DNA of 64,000 nt from Platanthera guangdongensis (lineage: Eukaryota; Streptophyta; Magnoliopsida; Asparagales; Orchidaceae). The notes beneath the pieces were generated by a model, which made no database searches, was not told where the DNA came from, and saw only the letters and a list, made by a program, of their open reading frames with translations. Position 1 is the first letter of the stretch. Each line of letters opens with the position of its first letter. Shown in pieces: positions 1-10,373 of the stretch. The DNA lies in the NCBI GenBank assembly GCA_039583875.1, contig CM077151.1, forward strand, positions 22,072,766 to 22,136,765, read 5' to 3'. The position numbers and the translations under genes are program-made.

Positions 1-783
1 TCCGCGCGACACTAAAACAATTAAGTTCGTAAGATGGTCTCAGGTCGTCAGTTTTCAGTTGCGCGTTAGGAGCTACTCTGCCTAGAGCGTTTCAAGTAGA
101 AGTGCAGATTTTAAGCCACCTAGAACTCAAGCATGGACCTGATGTGAGACAGCGCACTAGTTGGTGAACGCCGAGGCTTGTGTAAGTAAAATGAAAGTTC
201 ATGAACGTAGAGCGAGTATGTCTATTGACCAGGAAGCATTGTAAATGCATGCATATCATCTAGCATAAAGATTTTTAATGTACTAAATCTATTTTTCAAA
301 GGGCATGCATTCATCATTTAAGAAAATGTTTTAGTGTCACTAGAAGTTATTTTTCCTTACTCTGACCCCTCGTGGGCAATGTTTTTACAGGTGACCCAGG
401 TGAGAAACTACGTCTAGGATGAGCGTCCTTGTGGTGTCACTTTGTAGCTGATTTCCTTTTCAGTTTTTTTCTTTCAGTGTACACTTGTAACCATTGGATA
501 CTGTATATGGTTAATGTTTGAAATATCATATATCAAACTTATTATGTTACTTCAGATTTTCAGTTCTTTCATTTTAATTCATGTTTAGTGGCTCTGTGAA
601 TCCAGTTTATGAAGTTATGTGGTTACCCTTAGTTTTCTTTCATAGCTTCCGTTGTAAGTTTAAATTCTCAGTATTCTTCTTATTACCTGCTGTGTACTAG
701 TTTTAATACTGTTTCCTAGTTCTCTTTATATCGCTGATCCGGCCGGACGGCTGATTTTTGTAAAACTGGGAAGTAGTGTTACA
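1..783 (+). repeat. 3' part of a 5' LTR, Ty3/gypsy-like
   Basis: The LTR begins before the window and ends with TGTTACA at 777-783. Three bases later comes a primer binding site, which fixes the orientation as + and makes this the 5' LTR. AT-rich sequence and a stretch like GTGACCCAGGTGAGAAAC near 391 fit a gypsy LTR of about 1 kb or more. No protein domain is visible. Family assignment is inference; the LTR call rests on the PBS and the CA end. Confidence 0.65.
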
Positions 784-786
784 AAT

Positions 787-798
787 TGGTATCAGAGC
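787..798 (+). other. Primer binding site (tRNA-iMet)
   Basis: TGGTATCAGAGC is the 12-base complement of the 3' end of plant initiator tRNA-Met and lies 3 bases after the LTR end. It would prime minus-strand DNA synthesis of the element that enters the window from the left. Confidence 0.75.
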
Positions 799-2377
799 GA
801 GTTTTAGGATCCTTGGACACAAGAAAGATTCACAGAGCCATAAGAGTGTGTAAGAGTAAAAACTTGTTGGTAGAGTATTTAAGTTGCGTCTAAATCCTAG
901 TTTTCGCAAGGGTATGAAATTATTTGCTAAGACAGATTTCCCAGATGCATGATAAATAATCATTTTTCTTTTATATGTTCTATCAGTCACCACGAGTCAG
1001 TGAACCTGTTCCTAACGCTGCCATGGGAGTGACGAGAAAACCGCTGCCCTAAAATTCGCCCGCTTGGATCGTGGAGGGGGAGAGCCACGGTTTCTAAAAC
1101 CGATAAGTTGTTGTGTCTCAAATGGAAGGGTGCCTATGGAAATTTAAGGAGATGCGTGAGCTCAACGTCGGTTATGAAAGAAAACGGTTGTGAGGGGGGG
1201 GGGGGGTTATTAAATCGGTTTTGATTTTGAGTTTTGCCGCATATCAAGCTAAATGGGGAGACTCTTTACTAATTAACAATTTGCCATAGCACTACTAAAC
1301 ACTCAAGTTATGAGATTAAGGTTCCCGCGCATCTCTAAATCGCACCGAAATAAATTATATTAACTCCATTTAAATTACTAATCAACACGTAACAACTAAT
1401 CACAATATTTTTTACCTCGACATGACATCTGCTCGATCAATTTCGCTTGTGGCAGGGCCCTGCAATTTACAGTTATTTTTGTATTAATAATTACAGATGT
1501 TACATGAAATCAATCCCTTAGTCTCCTATTTGTAGCAAAGCAGCCATTACATACGACCTAGATCGTTTAGAACATAAAGTCACGACATTACGTGAAATAA
1601 AAAATTAAAAATACAAAATAATTAAAATACATAAAAATTTCCCGCTCTGAACATGTCTACAGTCTTGGATTGTCAATATGACGATCATTTATCCGCTTCC
1701 TGCATATATAGACGTGTAGGATTCGGTATGTGTAGGCTTGCCCTCTGTCTGTGATCCCTGTCTGTCGGGCTCACGACCTAGGTAGTAAGCTGGGAGGATT
1801 AGAACGTCAACCTAAGTTGTTATAATAGGAGGAAGATTGCACGTATAAGAACACCACTAGCGAACCTTGAGAGATATGTTTCAGTCAAAATTCATTTTGA
1901 GGGCCGGTTCTCCTGCCTAACCAAAACCGGATTGAAAACTCTAGAAGTAAAGGTAAAGAAACACACATGGAACACTCACATATGCACATTACCTAAAAAC
2001 ACCTACTTGCTAAATGACCATCCAGACTACTGCGGCTGCTATTTTAGGTTATGACACTCGGTGAAATAATGAAGTAGACAGCACTTCTTTGTGTGAAAAC
2101 AATTTAGTGGGGCAGTGTTCAAGCTTTGGGCCTCCCTAAAGATTCATTGTACATCTTTCTTCCAGTTTTTTGTATGATATTTTGAACTCGAAGTATGTTA
2201 TATTTTACACTTTATAGCATTTTTTCCCTTCAGTTATTGTGCTTAAAATATTGAATCTGATATGCCAAGCTTTATTAATTTTTATTTTACTACTTAATCC
2301 ACATGATACCTCCTTTGTTTTTTTAGTCATACATTTCACCATGGGTTTCATCTTCAAAAACTTATTTTACTTTTTAG
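799..2377. other. Element leader remnant, then unassigned DNA
   Basis: 799 to about 1040 looks like the leader of the element to the left. After that no gag or pol reading frame follows, so the element is truncated. 1041-2377 is AT-rich with a G13 run at 1194-1206 and several short stretches of the AAAACCG type (for example near 1098 and 1923). I see no gene in it. Its right end is probably starch synthase intron, because a splice acceptor follows at 2376-2377. No earlier starch synthase exon could be recognised here. Confidence 0.4.
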
Positions 2378-2487
2378 GTGAAAGACTTCCATTACCATTT
2401 AAGTTTTGTTTGGAGTGGAACAGAAATAAAAGTGTGGCATGGAAAAGTTGAAGGCCTATCTGTATACTTCATGGAGCCTCAAAATGG
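2378..2487 (+). CDS. SS3: Starch synthase III, internal exon
   Basis: This 110-nt exon encodes a piece of the glycosyltransferase-5 (starch synthase) catalytic domain: VKDFHYHLSF, then GTEIKVWHGKVEGLSVYF, ending MEPQNG. The EPQNG ending before a Cys-Val-Tyr-Gly segment is typical of class III soluble starch synthase, which elongates glucan chains from ADP-glucose in plastids. Class IV enzymes have a different segment here. The exon is preceded by a T-rich tract plus AG (2376-2377) and followed by GT (2488-2489). It starts in phase 0 and ends two bases into a Gly codon that the exon at 17543 completes. No stop or frameshift is present, so it looks under selection or only recently released. The family's next upstream segment (ADP-glucose-binding KxGGL motif) is not in the window. 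Confidence 0.88.
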
Positions 2488-3066
2488 GTAACACATTAGT
2501 TTCTTGTCACTGTTCGTCTCCTTTTCTGACTTCTTTTTCCCAACTGTGTGTGTTCTGTACTTCTGTTTTAGAGCTCCTTTTATATATGCGACTGAGATTT
2601 GGATTTTGGCCATAAAAATCATCTCAACTTTCCTTCCATCATCCCTTATTAATTCTTTACCCCAATTTTTTACAAGGAACCTAAGAGGATTAAATATCCA
2701 TCATGCCCAACTTTTCGACAATTATCTCACAATTGGGTTCTTAACCCCTTTTATCATAGCATTTGCAAGTTGAGGTTTCGTTGGTATAAAAGTTAGACTT
2801 ATTGTCTTAACTACAATATTATCCTTGGATTAAATGCTAGTCCATTTCCATATGTTTAGTCCTATCACAGAGGACTGGTTTCTAAGCAATCCTAATTGTA
2901 GCTTAGTTATTACAATAGCATTTTATGAGAGACAATGTGACATATGAATTTTTCCTGTCATTTTAGCTATCTAATTCCATAGGTATCGTGTGCAAGAGCC
3001 TTAAATTCTTCCTATGCACAACTTTTCACCATTGATTGTTTATTGTTTCTCCATTTCACAATTTCA
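2488..3066. other. Intron sequence without elements
   Basis: AT-rich (poly-T runs, no long reading frame with similarity to anything I know). I see nothing here beyond ordinary intron sequence up to the edge of the copia LTR. Confidence 0.5.
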
Positions 3067-4364
3067 TGGTGCGAGAATTTAAATATTAAATAGTTATTAT
3101 TATAAAAATCCAATATATTACATTGAACTCTCCTCCTTAAATGAAGTAGAGGAGGAAGAATTTACACTTGGGGATATGAAACTAAGTACAAGGATGAGAA
3201 AATGTACAATGTGTTCCTTTTGGGTCCGTTTAGTTCGCAAGTATTGGTTTTTTGGAATTGGCTTTGGTTAAAAACCAATATCTGCAGGAATTGGTTTTGT
3301 GCAGAAAATCATCTACTGTTCGACTGCAAGATGGAATTCTGTGAACAAAATTGAAATTGATACATAAAAGTTGTTCGGCTGCACAATAAAATTGACTTTC
3401 TGGATTTAAATTTTTTTTTTAAATTCATATTTCTTAAAATTGAACATTCACAATGGGCAAATTACACCCACATGCAATGTAATGCTTCATAGATATCATT
3501 TGAATATTGGTTTATAGTGTCAATCATACACAAATAATTGATTAAAAGTCAAATGGATGCTAGAATTGAAATTTGATCCTAAATAACAATGCATGGATAT
3601 TAAAAACCAGAGCATGCTCATCACAGTTGAGATCCATTGCTCGTCCAATTTGATATGAAAAACCAGAAGAAATTTAACAAGAGCCTGCTCATTACAGAGA
3701 ATCAGTTCATCTCAAGCACTAAATGACCCGCGCAACTTAGGGGAAAAATAACTTCCATCTACTAATTAAATTGCGGGCACGAAATCTAGTTAAGTTCATA
3801 GTTGATGTGAGGGAATAAATTTAATGTAACATCACAATTGAGATCACAGATGAGATCTGCCATCAAAATCCAGCGAGTAAAGAGCACAAAATACATTTTT
3901 AAATCTAGATCTACTATCGGAATCCAACACAAAACTCCAAAAAAGGGCACTGGGAAGATCCAAAAAAGCCAGCAAAAACCGTTGAGGAAGATCGAGATGT
4001 TCGACGCAGTTGGTTGCGGGCTTCAATCACGATAGCTGATGCAGGAGGCGGAAACCAGCGAATGCCAGTGAAAATCGAACAGAGGAAGAAGATACCTGGA
4101 GGATTGTGCGGGAGTTGTTTGTGTCAGGGGCGCTTGTTGAGTCGCGAGAATCGGGATGCAGAAAACCGCAAAAAACCTGGCTCAGGATATAAGAATGGGG
4201 ACTTCACATTTTTCCCTAAACTCAAAACCCGTGGTTTTTAGATTGTAAACCAAAACCTCCTCAATTCTTGCGCATCGAACAACGAAATTGGCTTTCTGGA
4301 ACCCAAAGCCAATTCCTGCGCACCGCACAAACTCTTTGGTTTTTTTTATAAATAAGCTTTAACA
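3067..4364 (-). repeat. 3' LTR of old copia, split by an insertion
   Basis: 3067-3226 matches the right LTR in order and sequence (AAATATTAAATAGTTATTAT, then a CTCTCCT motif). It resumes at about 4340 and ends AACA at 4364, just before the polypurine tract (CTCCCCCTT on +). About 1.1 kb between the two parts is foreign. Confidence 0.6.
3227..4339. mobile_element. PIF/Harbinger-like non-autonomous DNA element
   Basis: The left end reads GGGTCCGTTTAGTTCGCAAG. The right end, reverse complemented, reads GAGTTTGTGCGGTGCGCAGG. Both continue into ATTGG and a TTGGCTTTGG motif, giving imperfect terminal inverted repeats like those of plant PIF/Harbinger elements. TTT flanks both ends and could be the 3-bp target duplication. 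No transposase is visible. Inside, about 3838-4250 has a different, more GC-rich composition with short open frames on both strands and may be captured host sequence. The exact ends are uncertain. Confidence 0.45.
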
Positions 4365-5300
4365 CTCCCCCTTAAGTTGAAACATATATATCGGTCATTC
4401 CTAGCTTGACACAAGTATTGAAAAACGATGAAATTAGTTTGGTGAAACTGTCGGCCAACTCTTTATTCGAGGTAACAAGCGGAGTGTATATTCGCCTGTT
4501 GATAACTCTCGCTGGTGAAGTGACAATCAAATTCTATATATTTTTTCTTTCATGGAACACATGTTTTTTTTAGATATGTAGATGCGAACTTTATTATCGT
4601 AGAATATTGATAAAGAATAGTTGCAAGTTTTATCAAAATATTTTAGAAGTGTTCTCAACCATTTTTACTTATAAGCAATCTGAGCCATACTTATGTATTC
4701 AGCATCTATACTTGATCTGGACACTACTACTTGTTTCTCCAAATGATAAAATTTTTCTTATCATTTGCATAGCTTGCATATGAATATGCTTCAATAAGTG
4801 ATTGTTTCTCTTAAACAATAGTCTTTTACAACATTAGTAATCAGATGGTTGAAACTTGATGACACAAACCCATCGATAATCGATGATATCATGCGATGCC
4901 AAGATTGAGATTTATTCATCCATTACCGCTTTCCAACAAAGGATACAACGAGATTCATGATAGGTAGAATGAGTGGTGTTGGTAGAGAGTGACGAAGCAA
5001 ATTTGCTGTATAAAGGACTGAGATTTGCATAAGATACAACATTAGTAATTGGATGTTGCATACTCCCCTTTACCCCCTTGCGCAGAGCAATGTGAACATC
5101 CAGGTTTGAGTGTGCTGAGCTGAAGGAACCTTTCGAAGAGAGAGCTAGTTTGCGAGCTAATGTCGGGGATCCCAGACTGGAAGGATCTTTGACAATGAGA
5201 GCAATATGATGTCAATGATAATGATAATGAAAAGGTAAAATAAGAGGTATATGTCTGGGAGGTGGTGGGATTGTGTGATATCTTGTGGGGAGCATGAATG
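4365..5300 (-). pseudogene. copia pol remnant: linker and RNase H end (old element)
   Basis: Read on -, pieces of the copia polyprotein appear in order. First is the region before RT (YANLSPLYSKFASSLS, then YRWVCVIK, the usual start of RT). Next is the RNase H segment (DAEYISMAQIAYK, YDNKVRIYISKKHVFHERK). Last is the C-terminus (NKELADSFTKLISSFF, LGMTDIY), just before the polypurine tract. There are several stops and frame changes. Almost the whole RT core is missing: only about 150 bp separate the RT start from RNase H, where several hundred are expected. The right side continues across the young element at 10374. Confidence 0.65.
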
Positions 5301-5305
5301 ATATG

Positions 5306-5480
5306 TGTAGAAATAGAGAAACCTCCAACCTTGTATATACTTGATGAATGAATAATTACAAGTATGAGTACATTTATATAGGAAGAGAGTAAGGAGAGAA
5401 GATCCCAATCCAAGATGTGAGACTAAAAATAAGAAATAAATGGGCCTTATAAATGGGCCTTTACACAGTCTTTTCTAACA
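5306..5480 (-). repeat. 3' LTR of young copia element
   Basis: TGTAGAAATAG...CTTTTCTAACA on +, 175 bp, flanked by ATATG. The pol stop codon lies inside it (5461-5463), so the last residues of the polyprotein are encoded by the LTR. Confidence 0.95.
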
Positions 5481-7383
5481 CTCCCCCGCAAGCTGGAGCG
5501 TACAAATCGTAGGCGCCAAGCTTGGATAAAAACTGGTAGTATAATGGTCTGGAGAGAGCTTTGGTCAGAATATCGGCAACTTGATTTGTAGGAGAAACAT
5601 GCTCCAGGTCTACCTTCTTTGACTGAACTTTTTCCCGAATAAAGTGGCAGTCAACTTCAATATGCTTTGTGCGTTCATGAAATACCGGGTTCTTGGCAAT
5701 ATGTATTGCTGCTTGACTATCACAAAATAGGATTGCCGGTGATGAGAGACGGACACCCAAATCTCCCAGAAGACTCTCAAGCCATGTTAACTCGGACACT
5801 ATCGAAGCCATGGCCCGGTACTCAGCTTCAGCAGAAGATCTAGCAACCACATTCTGTTTCTTGCTACGCCAGGTTATGAGATGACCACCAAAGTAGGTAC
5901 ATAAACCAGATGTAGAGCGCCTATCATCAACAGATCCTGCATAGTCAGCGTCCGAGTATGCAACGAGGGATAGTGATGTGGATGACTTGTACAGAAGCCC
6001 TTGTCCGAGAGCGTTCTTGAGATACCGAAGAATGCGCTCGACAGCTTGAAGATGAGATGTCCTAGGAGCATGCATAAATCGGCTCACGACTCCTACGACA
6101 AAAGAGATGTCTGGTCGGGTAACTGTGAGGTAGATCAGTTTCCCAACCAAACGTCTGTAGTATTCCGGATTTGTAAGTAGCTCATCGGAGTCAGAACTAT
6201 GGGCTGAGAGCCTGTGATTAGCATCCATTGGAGTATCCGTAGGTTTGCATCCCGAATAACCAGCATCATGAAGAAGATCCATACAATACTTCCTTTGAGA
6301 TAATACAAGACCATCAGGCCGTCGTGCAACCTCAAGCCCAAGAAAATATCGTAGGTTACCAAGGTCTTTGGTCTGAAAGGCGGAGTTCAATTGTTGCTTG
6401 GTATGTTGTATTCCTGTAGTGTCATCTCCAGTGATGAGGATATCGTCAACATAAACAAGTAGAATCACAGTTCCGGTTGGCTGGTGTCGAGTGAAGAGGG
6501 AGAAGTCAGCCGAGCTCCTAGTAAAGCCAATATCGCGGACCACCTTGCTGAATTTGTCAAACCAGGCACGCGGGGACTGTTTGAGACCATAAATTGATTT
6601 GCGAAGATGACACACCCGAGACTCCCCCGTGGTCTCAAACCCGGGTGGTTGATGCATATAAACAGTTTCCTGGAGATCGCCATTGAGAAAGGCGTTCTTC
6701 ACATCCAGCTGATAGAGAGGCCAATGACGATGCACAGCCAAGGAAATAAGAACCCGGACCGTGTTCAATTTGGCCACGGGAGAGAAAGTTTCCTCGTAAT
6801 CAAGGCCGTGTTGCTGAGTAAAACCCCGGGCCACAAGGCGGGCCTTCAGACGCTCAACAGACCCATCCGCGGTATGTTTGACAACAAAGACCCACTTGCA
6901 GCTGACACAGTGTTGACCAGCAGGAAGGGACACGAGATCCCAAGTCTGATTAGCCCAAAGAGCCCTCATTTCATCCTCCATGGCCGCCCGCCAGCCGGGG
7001 TGTCGAAGCGCCTCCTGCACAGTGTTAGGAATAGAAATCGAGGACAGAGAAGAGGCAAAGGCGTAGAGAGGGGGAGCGAGCCGGTGGAGAGAGACGTAGT
7101 TGGCGAGGGGATGAGCCGTAGAAGCAGGAGCAGAATCCGCCGGTGCCGGAGTGTCACTGGGAGCAGGGGGCTGAGGCAGGGAACCATCCTTGGAGCCGCG
7201 ACGAGTATAGACACGAATAACGGGCGGAGGAACTTTGGGAGCAGGAAGAGAGGAGGGGGGTAGAAAGGAAGGGGCTGTGGGAACCGCAGGGCGAGGCAGA
7301 GCAGGTGAGGAACTCGGGGAGGAGGAGGGTAAGTGAAAGGACTGGTCTTCGCAGAAGGTGACATCCGCGGAGACAACCGTCGG
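5461..7383 (-). pseudogene. copia RT and RNase H part of pol
   Basis: An open frame on - covers the end of the integrase linker, reverse transcriptase and RNase H. It begins at the frame change near 7366-7395 (VSADVTFCEDQSFHLP). RT starts around WRAAMEDEMRAL and has the catalytic YVDDILITG, about residues 350-360 of the open frame. RNase H shows VAYSDADYAGS, RSSAEAEYRA and CDSQAAIHIAKNPVFHE. The C-terminus ADILTKAL...YDLYAPACGGVLEKTV runs into the 3' LTR. No stop occurs in about 640 codons. It lacks its own start and depends on the upstream frame, from which it is now out of register by one base. Confidence 0.93.
5481..5489 (-). other. Polypurine tract of young copia
   Basis: CTCCCCCGC on + (GCGGGGGAG on -) directly abuts the 3' LTR. 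It is the expected primer site for plus-strand DNA synthesis. Confidence 0.8.
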
Positions 7384-8855
7384 CCAGTGGAAGGGGAGTA
7401 GCAAACATACCCCTTTTGAATACGGGAGTATCCCACAAACATATATTTGGCCGCACGAGGAGCGAGTTTGTCTAATGGAGGGCCAAGAAGATGAACATAA
7501 CAGACGCACCCAAAGACCCGTGGAGGTAGAGAGGTGGGTTTGGTAGTCGGATAGAGGAGGTCGAGAGGAACGGCAAAATCAAGAACAGAAGAATGGAGCC
7601 GGTTAATGAGATGATAGGCTGTGGAGACGGCGAAATTCCAATAGTCGATTGGAACCTGCATTTGAAACATGAGGGAGCGAGCAAGATCGAGTAAATGACG
7701 ATTCTTGCGTTCGGCCACCCCATTTTGTTGAGGGGTATAGGCACACGAAGTTTGATGGATAATGCCAAACTCGGTGCAGATGGAGGAGAAGGCGCGCCCT
7801 GTATATTCGCGAGCATTATCCGTGCGGAGGATTTTGAGGGGGGTGGCGAACTGTGTACGGACTTCAGTAACAAAGACACGAAAGACAGATGTAAGCTCAG
7901 TACGATCATGCATTAAATAGAGCCATGTAGTACGCGAGTAGTCATCTATAAAAGTGACAAAATATCGATAACCATAGATACTAGGGACCTTGTAAGGACC
8001 CCATACATCAGAATGAACTAATGAGAACGGAGTACTACTCCGGGTACAAGTAGGGGGAAAAACAGAACGGTGGTGTTTGCCGTAGATACATGATTCACAA
8101 GAAAACTCCTGTAATGGAACATCAGGAAGAGCCCGCTTGAGAATCGGAAGAGGAGCATGATCAAGACGACGGTGCCAATCAACAGACGAGACGGCGGATA
8201 GAAGAGTGGGTTGAGTATCCAGGAGGTAAAGCCCATTCACCAGCTGTCCCCTACCAATAATACTCCGGCTGCGACGATCCTGCATAAGAAAGGAAGAAGG
8301 AGAAAAAATTATTGAACAATCAAGGTCGTTTGTCAGGCGACTAACGGATAGCAAATTGAAAGGAGAGCCCGGAACGTGAAGAACTGAGAGAAGAGACAGG
8401 GCCGGGGTAAGTTGGAGGGCAGCAGCACCAGAGACCGGGAGGGTGTCACCATTGACCACAGTGATACTCGGGGGGTTAGCCAGCTGGAGATATTTGGAGG
8501 GCTTCTGGGAAGTAATATGGTGAGTAGCACCGGAATCAACGATCCAGTGAGGGCTGGGAGAGAGACAGGTTATACCTTCCGCAGAAAAGGTCGCAACTGA
8601 GCCGGAGGAGCGGCTAAGAACACCCTGAAGCTGATGGAGTTGGGTGCGGAGCTCATCAATATCATGTTGAGTAGTGGAAGCCGGAGCCAGGGCAGGAGCA
8701 GGAGCATCAGAGGAAGTGGCAGCGAGGTGGGGAGGGAACCCATGCTTGCTGTAACAGGTGGCCTCCAGATGACCACCCCGGCCACAATATGTGCATTTGA
8801 GAGACGAGTGGCCACCACGGCCGCGGCCCCTGGAGGGAGGCCGGCCACCCGAGTG
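7384..8855 (-). pseudogene. copia zinc knuckle, protease and integrase
   Basis: A second frame holds the end of gag and the first half of pol. The zinc knuckle is CTYCGRGGHLEATC (8754-8795). The aspartic protease motif is HWIVDSGATHHIT, near 8511-8549. The integrase zinc-binding region is HRRLDHAPLP...CESCIYGKHH. The integrase core starts HSDVWGPYK, followed by FVTFIDDYSR, RTDNAREY and QNGVAERKNRH, which supply the D, D and E residues. It ends at GYSRIQKGYVCYSPSTGRR, where the frame shifts by one base into the RT frame. Domain content is complete and only the join is broken. Confidence 0.92.
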
Positions 8856-9583
8856 GAAGAACCACGAGCAGGAGGTGGAGTGGGAAGGAGAGGATGTTGG
8901 AGAAGAGCAGGGGCAGAGCCGGAAGGGGCCTCCAGAGGAGGCGTAACTCGAAGTAGCATGGAGCAGACGTCAGACAGTGACGGAGTAGCGGTGGAGGAGA
9001 GGATCTGGGCCCGAACACTATGCAGGTGAGGCGGAACTCGGGACATCATCATTGCGATGGTAACGACCTCTTTCTGGGCCCGTTGAGTAGCAAGATCCGT
9101 GGTAGGAGGCTGATGTTGAATCCATGCCTCAGCAAGAGTCTTGGCCTGAGCAACAAAGGAAATCATGTCTCTAGGAGAACCAGGAGCCAGATTCTGGAGG
9201 CCGGAGATAATATCATAGAGGTGCTGAAGACTGTTTTGTCCAGAGTAAAAGGAGTGGAGCTCTTCCCACATGGCCTTGGCCGTATCATGATACATGGCCA
9301 TCCGATAGGGTTCGGTGTCCATAGAGTTGAGGAGCCATGACTGGACCCGACCGTCATCCCGGAGCCAATCATCAGACGGGACAGCAGGGGTAGCCCGAGT
9401 CAAGTGGTGGAGAAGACCCTTCGTCTGCAGGACACGACGAACAGAGTGGACCCATTCAACAAAATTCCGTTTGCCCGTCAAAGAGATAGTAGTAATGCGC
9501 AGTTCATCGCGTAGTTCAGAGGCTGGAGGAGCCTCACGGGCTGGAGGAGCAGAAGTAGCAGCAGAGGCGTCGGAGGACATCAA
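8840..9583 (-). pseudogene. copia gag (capsid part)
   Basis: The frame starts at ATG 9583 (MMSSDASAATSAPP) after the leader and encodes a gag of the plant copia type. DELRITTISL, NFVEWVHSVRRVLQ and DTEPYRMAMYHDTAKAMWEEL are all shared with the gag at 62165. It loses register at 8840-8862, just before the zinc knuckle, which continues in the next frame. About 240 residues are intact. The capsid would package element RNA in the cytoplasm. Confidence 0.9.
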
Positions 9584-10179
9584 GCTAGCAGAAGAAGGAA
9601 GCCGGGCGGCTAGACAAGGGAGGCCGGGCGGCTTGGGGAAGAAAGAGGCCGGGCGGCTTGACCAGGGAGACCGGGCGGCTTGGAGAAGAAAGAAGTCGGT
9701 CGGCTAGCAGAGGGAAGCCGCGCGGCTAGCAGAAGAAGGAAGCCGGGCGGCTAGACAAGGGAGGCCGGGCGGCTTGGAGAAGAAAGAAGCCGGTCGGCTA
9801 GCAGAAGGAAGCCGCGCGGCTAGCAGAAGAAGAAGGTCGGGCAGCTTGACAAGGAAGGCCGCGGGGAAGAGGGCGCAGCGGCTGGGAGAAGGAAGCCGCG
9901 AGAAGTGGGAAGACACGGGAAGACCGCACGGTCAGAGAGGAAGACCGGACAGGAGAGAGAAGGGAGAAAGAGTGGGCCCCACGTGAGAGAAGGTTATAAA
10001 AAGAGGGAGAGAAGAAGAGAAGGAGGAGGGGAGAGCAGAGGGGAAGAGAGAGGAACAGGCCGCCCGGGAAGGAACAGGTCGCCGGAAGCGGCGGCTTGGG
10101 CAGGAGAGAAAAACAGGCCGCGCGGTCAGTTGGGTGACCAGGCGGTTAGCAAACAAACAGGCGGTTAGAGGGAGACCGG
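9584..10179 (-). other. copia leader with 141-bp tandem duplication
   Basis: GC-rich untranslated leader between PBS and gag. A unit starting GCTAGCAGAAGAAGGAA at 9584 recurs at 9725, so about 141 bp are tandemly duplicated. Inside, GCCGGGCGGCT-type motifs recur many times. The open frames on + across this stretch are repeats read through, not genes. Confidence 0.7.
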
Positions 10180-10193
10180 TGGCTCTGATACCA
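10180..10193 (-). other. Primer binding site of young copia
   Basis: TGGCTCTGATACCA on + reads TGGTATCAGAGCCA on -, complementary to initiator tRNA-Met, directly next to the 5' LTR. Confidence 0.92.
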
Positions 10194-10368
10194 TGTAGAA
10201 ATAGAGAAACCTCCAACCTTGTATATACTTGATGAATGAATAATTACAAGTATGAGTACATTTATATAGGAAGAGAGTAAGGAGAGAAGATCCCAATCCA
10301 AGATGTGAGACTAAAAATAAGAAATAAATGGGCCTTATAAATGGGCCTTTACACAGTCTTTTCTAACA
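10194..10368 (-). repeat. 5' LTR of young copia element
   Basis: Identical to 5306-5480. It contains a TATA-like CCTATATAAATG on - (10259-10270), the likely promoter of the element. ATATG follows at 10369-10373. Confidence 0.95.
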
Positions 10369-10373
10369 ATATG

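Larger units (their letters stand above)
5306..10368 (-). mobile_element. Young full-length Ty1/copia element, 5,063 bp
   Basis: The two LTRs (5306-5480 and 10194-10368, 175 bp each) read identically by eye. A perfect 5-bp target duplication ATATG lies at 5301-5305 and 10369-10373. PBS and PPT are both in place, and gag, protease, integrase, RT and RNase H follow in copia order on -. It is inserted into pol of the older copia element. Identical LTRs indicate a very recent insertion. Two single-base frame changes (near 8850 and 7380) break the polyprotein. Confidence 0.95.

Noticed and set aside
1041..1960. CACTA-like element suggested by AAAACCG motifs and a CACTAG at about 1855
   Set aside because: No paired CACTA ends, no target duplication and no transposase sequence.
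2140..2215. Possible decayed starch synthase exon (GATATTTTGAACTCGAAGTA resembles DIILPKYD code)
   Set aside because: Frame does not hold and splice signals are poor; the likeness is too short to support without an alignment.
2378..2487. Starch synthase piece as a retrotransposon-captured fragment
   Set aside because: Both exons keep their introns, phases and splice sites, and the elements lie inside the intron rather than around the exons.
6607..7263. Open frame of 218 codons on + inside copia pol
   Set aside because: It is the reverse of the integrase/RT coding region; no independent similarity, and overlap with a well-supported gene explains it.
9315..10168. Several open frames on + in the copia leader
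   Set aside because: They follow GC-rich tandem repeats and lack any domain; the leader is noncoding.
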